This document shows, piece by piece, positions 1-11,939 of a DNA stretch of 64,000 nt. The position numbers and the translations under genes were made by a program. Source of the stretch: Rhinopithecus roxellana (taxonomy: Eukaryota; Chordata; Mammalia; Primates; Cercopithecidae). The notes below the pieces were generated by a model that did not search any database, had not been told where the DNA came from, and was given only the letters and a program-made list of their open reading frames with translations. The stretch is taken from NCBI RefSeq assembly GCF_007565055.1, contig NC_044560.1:121951391-122015390 (forward strand), written 5' to 3'. Every line of letters begins with the position of its first letter. Position 1 is the stretch's first letter.

Positions 1-84
1 TTTTGTAAAGACAGAGTCTCAAGCAATCTTCCCATCTTGGCCACCCAAAGTGCTGGGATTACGGCATGAGCCACCATGCCCGGC
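1..84 (-). mobile_element. Alu fragment (cut by the window edge)
   Basis: Antisense Alu left-arm sequence is recognised from 'cccaaagtgctgggatta' and the terminal 'gccaccatgcccggc'. The element is truncated by the window start and abuts a second antisense Alu directly. Confidence 0.8.
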
Positions 85-376
85 TTCAAACTCCTGGGCT
101 CAAGTAATCCCCCCTCCTGCCTGAGCCTCCTGAGTAGCTGAGACTACAGGTATATGCCACCATGCCCAGCTAATCTTTTCTTTCCTTTTTCTTTCTTTCT
201 TTTCTTTTCTTTCCTTCTTTTGCTTTCTTCCTTTTTTTTTTTTTTTTTTTTTTTTTTGGTAGAGACAGGGTCTTGCTTTGTTGCCCAGGCTGGTCTCAAA
301 CTCCTGAACTCAAGTGATCCTCCCACCTCAGCCTCCCAAAATTCTAGGATTACAGGTGTGAGACATCCTGCCCAGC
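85..376 (-). mobile_element. Alu (J/S-like), antisense
   Basis: Antisense Alu: 'gagtagctgagactacag' marks the right arm, and 'gttgcccaggctggtctc' to 'gcccagc' marks the left arm. The central A-rich linker has expanded into the pyrimidine tract at 174-258, so the arms lie unusually far apart. The sequence is diverged, so this is an old copy. Confidence 0.8.
174..258. repeat. Polypyrimidine (TTTTC/TTTCC)n tract
   Basis: About 85 bases of almost pure C/T on the plus strand, ending in a long T run. It sits where the Alu middle linker should be, so it grew from that linker. Mirror-symmetric purine/pyrimidine tracts of this kind can adopt triplex DNA. That property is general knowledge, not something shown here. 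Confidence 0.85.
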
Positions 377-716
377 AACAGCAGAAATTTTAAATGAAGT
401 CCTTCAGGTGGAAGGAAATAATACCAAATGAAAAATATGCATTTGCACATAAAAATGAAGAACACTGGAAACAGTCGCAATGTAGATAAATTCAAATGAC
501 TTCATTCATTATTTAAATCTCCTGAAAACACAGCTATTAAAAGAAAAACAATAACAATGTATTTTAAGGTTTACATTTTGTATAAAAGTAAATGTGTGAA
601 AACATTAGCACAAAGGCTGGTAGAGAAGAAATGGAAGTATGCTGTGATAAGGTACTAATACTATTAGTGAAATAGTACAGTATCACTTGAAAGTAGATGT
701 TGCTGAAGGTACAACT
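377..716. other. A+T-rich sequence without recognised feature
   Basis: I see no gene, repeat or motif here. Open frames on both strands are short and uncharacteristic. Confidence 0.5.
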
Positions 717-938
717 AAAGGTTGGCAAACTACAGCCTGCAGGCCAGATCTGACCTGCCACCTGTTTCTGTAAATAAAGTTTTATTGGGATACAGCCATA
801 GTTATTCATTTATCTATTGTTTATGGCTGCTTTTGTGCAACAATGGCAGAATTGTAGTTGCAACAGATAGTGTGATCTACAAAACCTATAACATTTAGGC
901 TATCTGGACATTTATAGAAAAAGTTTGCTGATCTCTGG
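717..938 (+). mobile_element. hAT-Charlie non-autonomous element (MER1 group)
   Basis: The segment opens with 'ggttggcaaactacagcctg' and closes with 'aaaaagtttgctgatctctg', which is its inverted counterpart. These match the terminal repeats of an abundant MER1-group hAT MITE. The interior 'gtaaataaagttttattggg' also fits. I am unsure of the subfamily name. It is non-coding and diverged. Confidence 0.7.
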
Positions 939-1260
939 TATATACTATACACTCTCAAATAAGCACAAAAAGATACAGCTAATATGCCAACAAAGGAGAT
1001 AAAATGGAATCATAAAAGATAATCAAAAAGGAGGCAGAAAAATAAAAAGAAGAGAACAAACAGCAGATGACAAACAGAAAACAAATAGCAAGATGGTAGA
1101 TTTAAACACAACTATATCAACAACCATGTTAAATGTAAGCAGACTAAACAGCCTAATAAAAAAGGCAGAGATTATTACATTGGATAAAAAGGCAAGATCC
1201 GATCATACACTGCCCACAACAAGCTCATTTAAAATATAAAGACATAAATAGGTTAAAAAG

Positions 1261-2165
1261 ATTAGGCTGCTAGAGATGGATAAGATGGAGTAAGCACACT
1301 TTACTCTCTCTCCCCCACAGAAGGCAGCTTTCAAACCTGGAAAGAATGTATGAAGTAGTATTTGAAGATGCTGAAAAGTCATTAGTAGCAGACAGACTGG
1401 GAAAGGAGACCAGAATTTGAAGTACCACTAAACCAGCAGCGAGTTTATCCTTTTATTTCCCTCTAGTATACCCAGCCTGAATTCAACACATTCAAAAGCC
1501 CAGTAGTGATCACTAGGTGCATACAGAGAGAGATCCAGGAAAAGCCTCTCAAAGAATGGGAAAGAGAACTCCTCATACTCAGAGAGTGTGAAAAATCCCC
1601 CATTTTTTCCACTTTCTTTTCTCCATCTTCTCACATCCCAACCTCCGGGCAATCCTATAGTGATGGCAGTGAAAGCAGCAGCAGCAGCTGCACCAGTAGC
1701 AACAGGAATCATCAGAAGTCAAAATTCTGAAAAAGGGAGACTTTCCTCTCTTTTGGTGAAGCAGTAGTTTTAAGAGGATGAGGCCAATTCTCACTTTGTC
1801 TTTTTCCATTTTCCTGCTGCTTGGACCTAGATATGCAAGTATACATCAGAAAGGGGTAACTGTTCTAAGTTTCTGGTGAGAGAACAGAAAAGGATTCTGT
1901 TCCTCAGGGAACCAGAAAGTACTAGGGAGATCAAGAAGATGAAGAACAGAGATGAAGAACTCAGGAGAGCAAGCCCATAAACTGGTTTATGAACTTCTGG
2001 CCCCAGCCCAAGTAGAGAAATGTAGATCTGTCCAATTCAGCATATAATAAACAGAAGTGACATTCACTGGAATTGTAGGCTATAGCAGCCAGGTTGAAAC
2101 TTGCGGTCTGAACCCAACCAGATAGACTGCCTACTAAAACAACAACTATCAATATACTCCATAAG
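1261..2165. other. 0.9-kb unassigned block inside the L1M
   Basis: This block interrupts the L1M and is flanked by diverged copies of the same L1 sequence (about 1210-1255 and 2180-2225). It begins with a 'taagatggagtaagc' motif like those near L1 5' ends and holds a short GCA-repeat stretch (1675-1690). It may be a 5' region of another old L1 or a recombination product. No credible coding region is visible. Confidence 0.4.
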
Positions 2166-2382
2166 ATTTATCAGAAACCAGCTGACTACAAAAAAACTCA
2201 CTTCAAATATAATGACATAGGTAGACCAAAACAATTAAATGTTTACACATAGAAAATATATGTACCATGTAAACACTAATCAAAACAAAACTGGAATGTT
2301 TATAGTAATATGAGACAAAGTAGACTCTGAACACACAAAAAAACAACACAGATAAAGAAGAATATCATGTAACAATAAAAGG

Positions 2383-2690
2383 GTCAGGCAGTAATCCCAC
2401 GGTGGCTGGGATTTTGTCTCATATTACTATATGAGAGGTGGGTGTATTGCTTGAGCCCAGGAGTTCTAGACCAGCCAAGGCAACATGGTGAAACCTCATC
2501 TCTACAAAAACTACAAAAATTAGCCAGCCATGGTTGTGCATGTCTGTGGTCCCAGCTACTCAGGAGAACAAAGTAAGAGGATCACTTGAGCCCAGGCAAG
2601 TTGAGGCTGCAGTGAGCCGAGATCGCACCACTGCACTCCAGCCTAGGTGACAAAGTGAGACCCTGTCTCAAAAAAATTAATAAATAAAAA
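2383..2690 (+). mobile_element. Alu (J-like), sense
   Basis: A diverged Alu with a damaged head. The middle 'caacatggtgaaacctcatc' and tail 'cactgcactccagcctaggt' are clear. It is inserted in the L1M ORF2 region. Confidence 0.85.
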
Positions 2691-2804
2691 TAATTATTAG
2701 AGATAACTACACATACAAATTGGACAACTTTAATGAAATGAACTGATTTTTCACAAACTCAAACTACCAACATTCACCAAAGATTAAACAGATATCTGAA
2801 TAGT

Positions 2805-3087
2805 CTTTTTGTTTTTTGTTGTTGTTTTGAGATAAGGTCTTACTCTGTCACCTAGGCTAGAGAATACAGTGGCACAATCATGGCTCACTGCAGTCTTGAC
2901 ATCCCAGGCTGAGAAGATCCTCCCAACTTGGTCTCCTAGTAGCTTGGACCACAGGTGCATGCTACCATGCCTGGCTAATTTTTTGTACTTTTTGTAGAGA
3001 TGGAGTTTTGCCACGTTGCCCAAGCTGGTCTCAAACTCCTGGACTCAAGCAACTGGGATTACAGGTATGAGCCATGGTGCCTGGCCA
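2805..3087 (-). mobile_element. Alu (J-like), antisense
   Basis: Antisense Alu with a (TTG)n-like tail at its left edge and 'gccatggtgcctggcc' at its right edge. L1M sequence resumes immediately on both sides. Confidence 0.85.
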
Positions 3088-3349
3088 ATAGTTCTATATT
3101 TACAAGAGAAATTGAATATGTGGCCAAAAACTTTCTGAAAAATAAATCTCCAGTGACAGATGGTTTCACAGGTAAATTCTTCCAAATATTTAAAGAAGAA
3201 ATAATACCAATTTTATAAAATTTCATCCAGAAAAAAGAAAGAGGAATACTTCCAAACTCATTTCATGATCCCAACACTACTCTGTACTAAAACCAGACAA
3301 TAACAGTATTTAAAAAAAAAAAAAAAGACAAGGAAGAAAACCACAGACT

Positions 3350-3655
3350 GTTGGACACAGTGGCTCAAATCTATAATCCCAGCACTTTGGGAGGCCGAGG
3401 TGGGCAGGTCGTACAAGCCCAGGAGTTTGAGACCAGCCTGGGCAACATGGTGAAACCCTGACTCTACCAAAAAAAAAAAAAAAAATTAGCTGGGTGTGGT
3501 GCATGCCTATGGTCCCAGCTACTTGAGAGGCTGAAGTGGGAAGATTGCTTATACCTGGGAGGCAGAAGTTACAACGAGTTGAGATTGCACTACTGCACTC
3601 CAGCCTGGGCAATAGAGTGAGACTCTGTCTCAAAATAAAAAAAGAAGAAGAAAAG
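3350..3655 (+). mobile_element. Alu, sense
   Basis: Complete dimeric Alu with head 'cagtggctcaaatctataat', a long A-rich middle (3470-3485) and an A/G-rich tail. It is nested in the L1M. Confidence 0.88.
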
Positions 3656-4429
3656 AAAACACAGACCAATATTTTCCATGAAGACAGACACAAAAATTCT
3701 CAACAAAATATCAGCATACCAACTCCACAAACATATACAAAAAATAATATACCACAACAAAGTGGGCTTTCTTTTGTGAATGCAAAGCTGGTTCAATATT
3801 TGAAAAGTAATTTATGTAATCTACCATATTAACAGTCTAAAGAAGAAAAAGCATATGATCATACAATTTGACACAGAAAAAAGGATTTGACAAAATACAA
3901 CATCTGCTCATGACTAAAAACAACAGCAACAACAAAACTCCTAGCAAACCTAGAATGGAAGTAAATTTCTTCAACCTGATAAAGGGTATCTACAAAAATC
4001 CTCCATCGTACAAAATACTAAATGTTGAAAGACTCAATGCCTTCTTCCTAATATCAGGAGTAAAGCAATCATGTACATTCTCCCCATTCCTATTCAACAT
4101 TGTACTGAAAATCTTAGCTGGTGCAACACAGGAAGAAAACGTAATAAAAATAAACGGATTGGAAAGGAAGATATAAAACTGTCCTTATTCAAAAATAACA
4201 TGATTGTCTACCTAGAAACTCCCAAGGAATTTACTAAAAAGTGCATTTAGCAAGGACTCAGTTACAAGATCATCATACAAAAACCAAACATATTTCTTTA
4301 TGCTAGCAATATACAAATACAAACATAAAATTTTAAAAAACCAATTATAATAACTTCAAAAAGTAAAATATTTAGGTATAAGTCTAACAAAACATGTAGG
4401 CATCTATAGACTGAAAACTATAAAACAGT

Positions 4430-5035
4430 GATGAGGGAAAGGGTGCAGGGTTTGAAACATGGCGGACGACGTAGACCAGCAACAAACTACCAACACTGTA
4501 GAGGAGCCCCTGGATCTTATCAGGCTCAGCCTAGATGAGCGAACTTATGTGAAGATGAGAAATGACCGAGAGCTTCGAGGCAGATTACATGCTTATGATC
4601 AACATTTAAATATGATCTTGGGAGACGTGGAAGAAACTGTGAACTACTACAGAAATTGATGAAGAAACATATGAAGAGATATATAAATCAACGAAACAGA
4701 ATATTCCAATGCTCTTTGTCCGGGGAGATGGCATTGTCCTGGTTGCCCCTCCACTGAGAGTTGGCTGAAACAAATAATTTGTCCTGTATGGAAAACAGAA
4801 GACTTTGTACAGTGGCCTTTCTAAATGTACAAAACATTCGAAAGAGAAACCTGCATACATTTTGATATTAAGAAATAATTTTGGGGATTCTTCCACGCCT
4901 GCAATGAGTTGATTTGCAGATAACTCACAACTTCTTAAGTGAAATGGTATTTTCATTTTTCTTAAACTCTTCCAATAAATATGACCACCAAGATGAAAAA
5001 AAAAAAAAAAAAAAAAAAAACCGGGATGAAAGAAA
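4430..5035 (+). mobile_element. Retrocopy insertion with imperfect TSD
   Basis: The LSM3 retrocopy is flanked by 'gatgagggaaa' (4430-4440) and 'gatgaaagaaa' (5025-5035), which agree at 9 of 11 positions. The poly(A) tail (4995-5020) lies directly before the second copy, and L1M sequence continues in register across the site. Together these are marks of L1-driven retroposition. Confidence 0.85.
4441..5020 (+). pseudogene. LSM3P: LSM3 processed pseudogene
   Basis: The parent LSM3 is a subunit of the LSm2-8 ring on U6 snRNA and of the cytoplasmic LSm1-7 decapping ring. From ATG 4459 the frame reads MADDVDQQQTTNTVEEPLDL and continues through the Sm1 region (near RLHAYDQHLNMILGDVEE). An extra base near 4640-4646 then shifts the frame into a TGA at 4657-4659, giving 66 residues. 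Beyond the shift the parental end can be read in another frame up to the original stop at 4766-4768. The parent has 102 codons, and one inserted base accounts for the length exactly. There are no introns. A 3' UTR with AATAAA at 4974-4979 precedes a 25-base A tail. The truncation removes the Sm2 half, so no working product is expected. Confidence 0.95.
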
Positions 5036-5292
5036 TCCAGGAAGACCTAAATAAATAGAGAGATATACTGTGTTCGCAGATTGAGGACTCAATACAGTGA
5101 AGATTTCAATTTTCCTAAAATTGATATATAGGTTTAATGCAATATCAGTCAAAATCTCAGATTTCTTAAAATACAGACAAGGTAATTTTAAAATTTATAC
5201 AGAAAGGCAAAGGAACTGGAAGAGCTAAAATAATTCTGAAAGGGAAGAATAAAGTTAGAGGAACCACATGAACTTTAAGAAATACTATAAAG

Positions 5293-5590
5293 CAGCCAGG
5301 CATGGTGGTTTAAGCCTATAATCCCAACACTTTGGGAGGCTGAGGCAGGAGGATTATTTGAGACCAGGAGTTCGAGACTAGCAACGGCAGTATCACGAAA
5401 TCTTGTCTCTAGAAAACAAAAAAGAAAAAATTGCTGGCCATGATGGTGCACAACTGTTGTGTCCCAGCTCCTTGGGAGGTTGAGACAGGAGGTTTGCTTG
5501 AGCCCAGGAGTTTGAGGCTGCAAGTGAGCTATGATTGTGCCACTGGATTCCAGCCTGGGCTAACAGCGTGAGACCCTATCTCCACACAAA
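5293..5590 (+). mobile_element. Alu (J-like), sense
   Basis: A diverged Alu from 'agccaggcatggtggtttaa' to 'gagaccctatctccacac'. L1M sequence flanks both ends. Confidence 0.82.
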
Positions 5591-6895
5591 TATGGCCAAT
5601 CGATTTTGAAAAAGAAATAAAATCAATTCAATGAAGAGAGGACAATCTTTTTAATATATAGGATTGGACACTGAACACTAAACATTGAACATCAATATAC
5701 AAAATGAATAAACAAACCTCAATCTAAACCTCACATTTTGTACAAAAATGTATAAAATGTTTAGAATAAAACACAGCAGAATATCTTTGTGACCTGGGAT
5801 TAGGCAAAGAGTTTTTATACACGTCACCAAAAGCAGAATCCATAAAAGAAGAAACTGGTAAGTTGGACTTTATTAATATCAAAAACTCTTGCTCTAGCAA
5901 AAACGCTATTAAAATGTTGAAGAAACAAGCCACAGACTGGGAGAAAATATTTGCAAGACACATATCCAATAAAGGACTTGCATCTAGGATATATAACGAA
6001 CTCTAAAAACTAAAAGTAAGAATATGAACAAGTAAATTTAAAAATAGGCAAAAGATGTGGGTACTACTCTGAAGAGAATATACAAATGGCAAATAAGTAC
6101 ATGAAAAAATGTTCAGCATCATTAGCTCTTAGAAAAATGCAAATTAAAATCATTATGAAATATTACTACATACCTATGAAAATGAGTAAAATAAAAAATA
6201 TTGGCAATACCAAGTGCTGATGAAGATGCAGAACCAGAACTGTCACGCTTTGCTGGCATGAATACAAAATGGTACAGGCACTCTGGAAAAGCATTTGTCA
6301 GTTTCTTAAGTTAAATATACACTTGCTTACCATATTACCCAGCAATCCCACTCCTGGGATTTCTCTCTAGAGAAATGAAAACTTATGTTAACAAACAAAC
6401 AAACAAACAAACAAAAAAAAAACAGAAAAAACTGGTTATCAACATTTATAGCAGCTCTATTCATAACTGCCAAAAATTAGAAACAACCCAAATATCCTTT
6501 AACAGGATAAACAATTTGTAGTACATTTATATATAACAGAATACTACTCAGCAAAAAGAAAGAACAAACCATAGATATAGGCAACAACTTAGAGGAATAT
6601 ATCAAAGGCAATGCTGAGTAAAAGAAGCCATCTAGAAAGGTAACACACTACATATTTCCATTTATACAACATTCTTTAAAAAACCCAAAACTAGAGTGAT
6701 GGAGAACAGATCAGTGGCTGCCAAGTGTTAAGGGTGTAACTATAATGGAGTGAGGTTTTTGGGGTGATGGAACTGTTCATATCCTGGCTATGGTATAGGT
6801 TACAAAAATGTATACATCTGTTAAAATTCACAGAACTGTACATCGAAAGAAAAAAGTCACCTTTATTCTGTGATATTTTTAAAAACACTATTTAT

Positions 6896-7510
6896 TTTTA
6901 GATTTCAAGGAAAAAAGAGAACAGGAAGAGCGAGCAAAGGAGACTGAGATGGAGCTGCTAACAAGGTAGGAGAAAAACTAGGAGAGTGTGGTACCCTAAG
7001 AGCCTCATGAAGAAAATGAATCAAGGATGACAGTGATCAACTATACCAAAAACTGCTGATATTCAAGTAAGAAAAGAACTGAGAAATGACAACTGGCAAT
7101 GTAGAGGTGGCTCTGATGAGAATGGATCTGGCATAGTAAACACTGGTTGAAACAGATTTAAGAGAAAATGATTTAAGACAGAAATTGGAGTTAACAAGTA
7201 TAGATAACTTTAAGTATTGCTACAAAAGACAGTAAAGATATAGGACAATAGCTGGTAGAAGTAGAGTTAAGAGAAGATTTTTACTAAGAAATAAAAGTAT
7301 GTTTTTAAGCCAATGGGAATATCCAATAGAGAATAAAAAGTTGATGATGTAGTCCAGCTTTTTTCAGCACTTAGAACTATTCATTTATACATATACCTAC
7401 CATGTTACCACGTTGTAACCATAGCCTGGAAACAAAAGCAAATATCATGTCATCAAAAACTTAACTGATTTGAAAAAAAAAAAAAGTATAAAATAGAAAT
7501 GTCTGTTTCT
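6896..7510. other. Unique purine-rich sequence
   Basis: No repeat or gene is recognised. There are many A/G runs on the plus strand and a poly(A) stretch near 7470. Open frames are shorter than chance would need to be notable. Confidence 0.5.
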
Positions 7511-7516
7511 AGACTT

Positions 7517-7771
7517 TTCTTTTTTTTTGAGACAGTCTCACTCTCACCCAGGCTGGAGTGCAGTGGTGCAATCTTGGCTTACTGCAACCTCCATTTCTCC
7601 GGTTCAAGTAATTCTCGTGCCTCAGCCTCCCGAGTAGCTGGGATTACAGGTGTACGTCACCACGTCTGGCTAATTTTTGTATTTTTAGTAGAGACAAGGT
7701 TTCATCATGCTGGCCAGGTTGGTCTCAAACTCCTGGCCTCAAGTGATCCACCCGCCTCAGCATTCCAAAGT
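7517..7771 (-). mobile_element. Alu (S-like), antisense, 5' truncated
   Basis: The poly(T) tail and right arm are present, but the left arm stops at 'ccgcctcagcattccaaag' without the usual 'gggattacaggcgtgagcc' end. The 5' end of the Alu is therefore missing. Confidence 0.88.
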
Positions 7772-8143
7772 TGTTTCCAGACTTTATAGACTATACGCAC
7801 ACATGCAATTGCATACATACATACTCATATTGACTACAAGCTCCATTGGCCAGCTCTATAAATCAACTTACTTTCCTATGAATATGCTTTATAGTACAGC
7901 CAAAGTAACGCCCTGATTTCCCAGTCCACTCCTGACTCACCACATGACCATACTTGGTCCTATACTACCCACATTTCTGTTATTAACTATGAACCTAACT
8001 GAATTCTAAGTTTTCAAGGCTGAGAAATACAGTTCTGTTATTATAAATGTTCTATGGTTTCCTCATGTCCCAATGGACAAAAATGATATGTTCTGAATAA
8101 CAAGTGACATCATCTTTAATAAAAGAAAAGATTAGCATTATCA
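7772..8143. other. Unique sequence
   Basis: No recognised element. A (CATA)-like patch lies near 7810-7830. Confidence 0.45.
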
Positions 8144-8310
8144 ACTTTTTTTTTTTTTTTTTTAAACAGAGTCTCACTCTTGCCCAGGCTGGAGTGCAGT
8201 GGTATAATCTTGGCTCGCTGCAACCTCTGCCTCTCAGGCTCAGGAGATCTCCTGCCTCAACTTCCTAAGTAGCTGGGACCAACAGGCATTAACCATCATG
8301 CCCGGCGAAC
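8144..8310 (-). mobile_element. Alu monomer, antisense
   Basis: One arm only: a poly(T) run, 'gcccaggctggagtgcagtg' and 'agctgggaccaacaggc', then direct return to unique sequence. It is a monomeric or truncated Alu. Confidence 0.75.
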
Positions 8311-10033
8311 ATTATCAACTTTCAAAAGGGCTAAACATTATACCTAAACATCTAAATCTTGAAAGTGAGAAATTCTAAATCAAAACATGGCTAAACTTCT
8401 ATATAGATACTAGTTTAAATAAAATGTCATACTAATTCAAGAGACAACTTTCTAAAAATTTCCCTCCAATTACCACAAAGGAAAAGAGATAGACAGATAG
8501 ATGTATTTATCAACTTGCCAGCTTCACTTGTAAGTGTAGAATTACCATATAGAAAACGTTTTCTGCTTTGCAGAACACAACTGTGCATTCAAATACAGTT
8601 CTAAGAAAGACCTCTTAATCTGTTCCATTGTTAGTTAAGTGGTTTATACATGCAGAAAAAAAGGAAGACACCAGTTGGATATATATAATATGGAAAAAAA
8701 AAATGGGGATAGGAGAAATAATCTCAACATTTCTTACTTTTCTCCTTTCTAAAAATCCCTTCTTCTTATTCTTCCCTTTTCTCATCACCCACACCCCCAA
8801 AAAACACAAGATCCATGCCAAACCCCACAAAAGCTCTTAGGCCTCTCTCAAGCATGCAAATGTAATTTTCTACCCAGACAACACACTTCCTTTTTAATGA
8901 ACTCCAAAAACAATCTGTGAATGCCCACAGAAAAGAGGAAAATTGCAATAAAAAAAATAAAAACAGAGAGATATGGGGGAGGGTCAAGATGGATACGGCA
9001 AATCCAGAGTTTAAATAGACATAAAAGATAATGAAGGTGAAAGGATTGTAATCAAACAAAATGGTTTGCAATCTGTCATTTCATATAAATGAGACTCAGA
9101 GAAATATATGAATATTCACTTGAATCAAAATCATTCATTACAGGAGTGGTCCTTCAAGTGAAAGGATCTCTGTCAAGGCCCAATGTGGCTGTCATTCTTT
9201 TTTCCAGTTTGTAATTTAAAAACACAAAAAAATTGTATATGGATAAAAAGAGAAAAAATAATGTTACATATGCACAAACCCATAAAGCCATCAAGAGAGG
9301 GAACACATTTAGTCATGATATAACCAAATACTACATCAAAATTAGACCTTCAAAGAGTGTTCATAAATGATGAGACACTTCAGTCAGTCACATGATTCAG
9401 GATCCCTCCAGATGCACATTATGATTCAGATTTGAACACTAAATAGAGTAGGCCAAAGGGTAGGGTGGGAGGACTTGAAGAAAAACATAATGCAAAAAAG
9501 GTCATCAAAATGAAAACTGTCTTCTTGCCACACAATTTGAAGAGAAGTTTCATTGGAAAAAAAAATAGCTGTAAACCAATTTAGGCCGAAATAATTGCTA
9601 CATTTTATAATCTAACCTCTTAATAGTGAATAGAATTCTTCTCCCTACTTAAGGATCAAATTGGTTGGGCTCTGCACTTGTCTGGCACCATGCTGTGGGC
9701 TATTTCCTTTAATATATAATCAATCAAAGATGTATTCAGGCTTTTGTGAGATCCAAAGCTTGTAACTAATGGCATATTCTAGAGCATCATGAAGTTTCTC
9801 TAAAAGGAGCAGACAAAGCTATAAACAGTGATAGCCTCCCTCGGATAGCTAATATTCATTTCTCAAAGGTAGACACTGAACCCTTTATAATATACCAGAC
9901 ACTTTTTCTTATAGTACTTGTCCTGTAATATTTATACTAATTTTTTCTTCCTTCAATTTGTATCAACACACCATAAGATCACAGCTGCTTAAAGAAATAA
10001 CAATAACAACAAAACTCTTCAAAATACATATTA
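8311..10033. other. 1.7-kb A+T-rich stretch without recognised repeats
   Basis: No repeat boundary, splice-flanked open frame or RNA gene is visible. Several short frames exist on both strands, but their composition follows the local A+T bias and they contain no known motif. Diverged ancient repeats could be hidden here. Confidence 0.45.
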
Positions 10034-10343
10034 ATAATTGTGGCTGGGCATGGCGGCTCATGCCTTGTAAGCCCAGCACTTTAGGAGGCCAAGACGCCAG
10101 GACTTCTTGAGGCTAGGAGTTTGAGACCAGCCTGGGCAATATAGTAAGACTCCATTCTACAAAAAAAAAAATTTTTTTTTAAATTAGCAGGGCATGGTGG
10201 CACATCTATAGTCCTAACTGAGACTGATGTAGGAGGGTTGCTTGAGTCTAGGAGTTTGAGGCTGCAGTGGGCTAGGATCGTACCGTATCATGCGAGCCTG
10301 GTTAACAGAGCAAGACCTTGTCTCTAAAACTAAAAGAAAAACA
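10034..10343 (+). mobile_element. Alu (J-like), sense
   Basis: A diverged Alu with 'gtggctgggcatggcggctc' at its head. The right arm lacks the usual consensus in several places. It directly precedes a young AluY that used its tail as a target. Confidence 0.85.
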
Positions 10344-10348
10344 AAAAC

Positions 10349-10643
10349 GGCCGGGCGCGGTGGCTCAAGCCTGTAATCCCAGCACTTTGGGAGGCCGAGA
10401 CGGGCGGATCACGAGGTCAGGAGATCGAGACCATCCTGGCTAACACGGTGAAACCCCGTCTCTACTAAAAATACAAAAACTAGCCGGGCGAGGTGGCGGG
10501 CGCCTGTGGTCCCAGCTACTCGGGAGGCTGAGGCAGGAGAATGGCGTAAACCCAGGAGGCGGAGCTTGCAGTGAGCTGAGATCTGGCCACTGCACTCCAG
10601 TCCGGGCGACAGAGCGAGACTCCGCCTCAAAAAAAAAAAAAAA
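10349..10643 (+). mobile_element. AluY, Old World monkey type
   Basis: Near-consensus AluY carrying 'gctcaagcctgtaatccc', 'gagacgggcgg' and 'gctgagatctggccactg'. It is flanked by a 17-bp direct repeat 'aaaagaaaaacaaaaac' (10332-10348 and 10644-10660), although part of this merges with the A tail. It landed in the tail of the preceding old Alu. Confidence 0.95.
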
Positions 10644-10660
10644 AAAAGAAAAACAAAAAC

Positions 10661-11251
10661 ATGATTGTTACATGTACAAACACAGTAAAATAATCTACCA
10701 ATAGTAAGTACCAACTGAAAATCATACTGCGTTTTCAGGCTTCATGATAAATGTCATCAACTGAATATATACTTTAGCACAAATCTTTATGGAATGATTA
10801 TGCTCACATAAGGCATACATAAACACTATATCATTGTTAAATTTATACCTGATGGATGAAAGTAATTTCACATATTGGCATACATGTTACAAAGCACTAT
10901 CAAGAGACTGCTTTTTAAAATCTTCCTAACAAAATACATTAAGGTAACCAAATTAAATCATGGAGTTAAGGATGAAAGAACATATATAACTGTAGTATAT
11001 GAGTTAAATCTTCCTTTCATTTATCTATAACAGGTTCATTACCCATTGCATCCACATGGGAATACAGAACACAGAGTTAAATATTTGTTTATATTGAAAA
11101 ATAACATCTATCTTCATAATAAATCTATTTCAAGTTTATCACATTCTTTATAAAATAATACTTTGTTCATTTTTCCATATAAATTATGTTGAAACAAAAA
11201 TTAATCCATCAACTTTTAAACTACCATATAAAAGGGACTAGAAGGAACATA
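10661..11251. other. Unique A+T-rich sequence
   Basis: Nothing recognised. There is no open frame of note. Confidence 0.45.
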
Positions 11252-11562
11252 TAGTCTGGGCATGGTGGCTCACACCTATAATCTCAGCTTTGGGAGGCCA
11301 AACTGGGAGGATCACTTAAGGCCAGGGTTCAAAGATCAGCCCAGGAAACATAGCAAGGCCACATCTCTACAAAAAAATTTAAATATTAGCTGAACATGGT
11401 GGTGTACACCTGTAATCCCAGCTACTCAGGAGGCTAAGACAGGAGGATTGTTTGAGCCCAGGAGTTCAAGGCTGCAATGAGCTCTGACCACACTACTGCA
11501 CTCCACCCTGGGCAACAAAGTGAGACCTTATCTTTAAAAAAAAAAAAAAAAAAAAAAAAATA
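11252..11562 (+). mobile_element. Alu (J-like), sense
   Basis: Diverged Alu starting at 'gtctgggcatggtggctc' and ending in a 27-base A tail, directly followed by an L1M 3' region. Confidence 0.85.
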
Positions 11563-11908
11563 CACGAATGGGCAATAACCATTTTGAAAAGACAGTTACA
11601 TCAATCATTAAGAAAATGCAGGCCAGGCGCCGCGGTGGCTCAAGCCTGTAATCCCAATACTTTGGGAGGCCGAGACGGGCGGATCACGAGGTCAGGAGAT
11701 CGAGACCATCCTGCCTAACATGGTGAAACCCTGTCTCTATTAAAAAAAAATACAAAAAACTAGCTGGGCGAGGTGGCGGGCGCCTGTAGTCCTAGCTACT
11801 CGGGAGGCTGAGGTAGGAGAACGGTGTAAACCCGGGAGGCAGAGCTTGCAGTGAGCTGAGATCTGGCCACTGCACTCCAGCCTGGGTGAAAGAGACAGAC
11901 TCCATCTC

Positions 11909-11939
<31 letters not shown>

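Larger units (their letters stand above)
975..6895 (+). mobile_element. Old L1M LINE-1, split by nested insertions
   Basis: One L1M in plus orientation can be followed through 975-1260, 2166-2382, 2691-2804, 3088-3349, 3656-4429, 5022-5292 and 5590-6895. It runs from the ORF2 start region ('taaatgtaagcagactaaac') through the reverse-transcriptase area ('gcaaagctggttcaatattt') to the 3' UTR ('gtgatggaactgttcatatc'). The order of parts is preserved, so the interruptions are later insertions: several Alus, a 0.9-kb block and an LSM3 retrocopy. The reading frame is broken throughout. A (CAAA)n stretch lies at 6391-6420. Confidence 0.8.

Noticed and set aside
1428..1712. Antisense frame with an alanine run
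   Set aside because: The run comes from a GCA-repeat stretch in the unassigned block, with no start context or motif.
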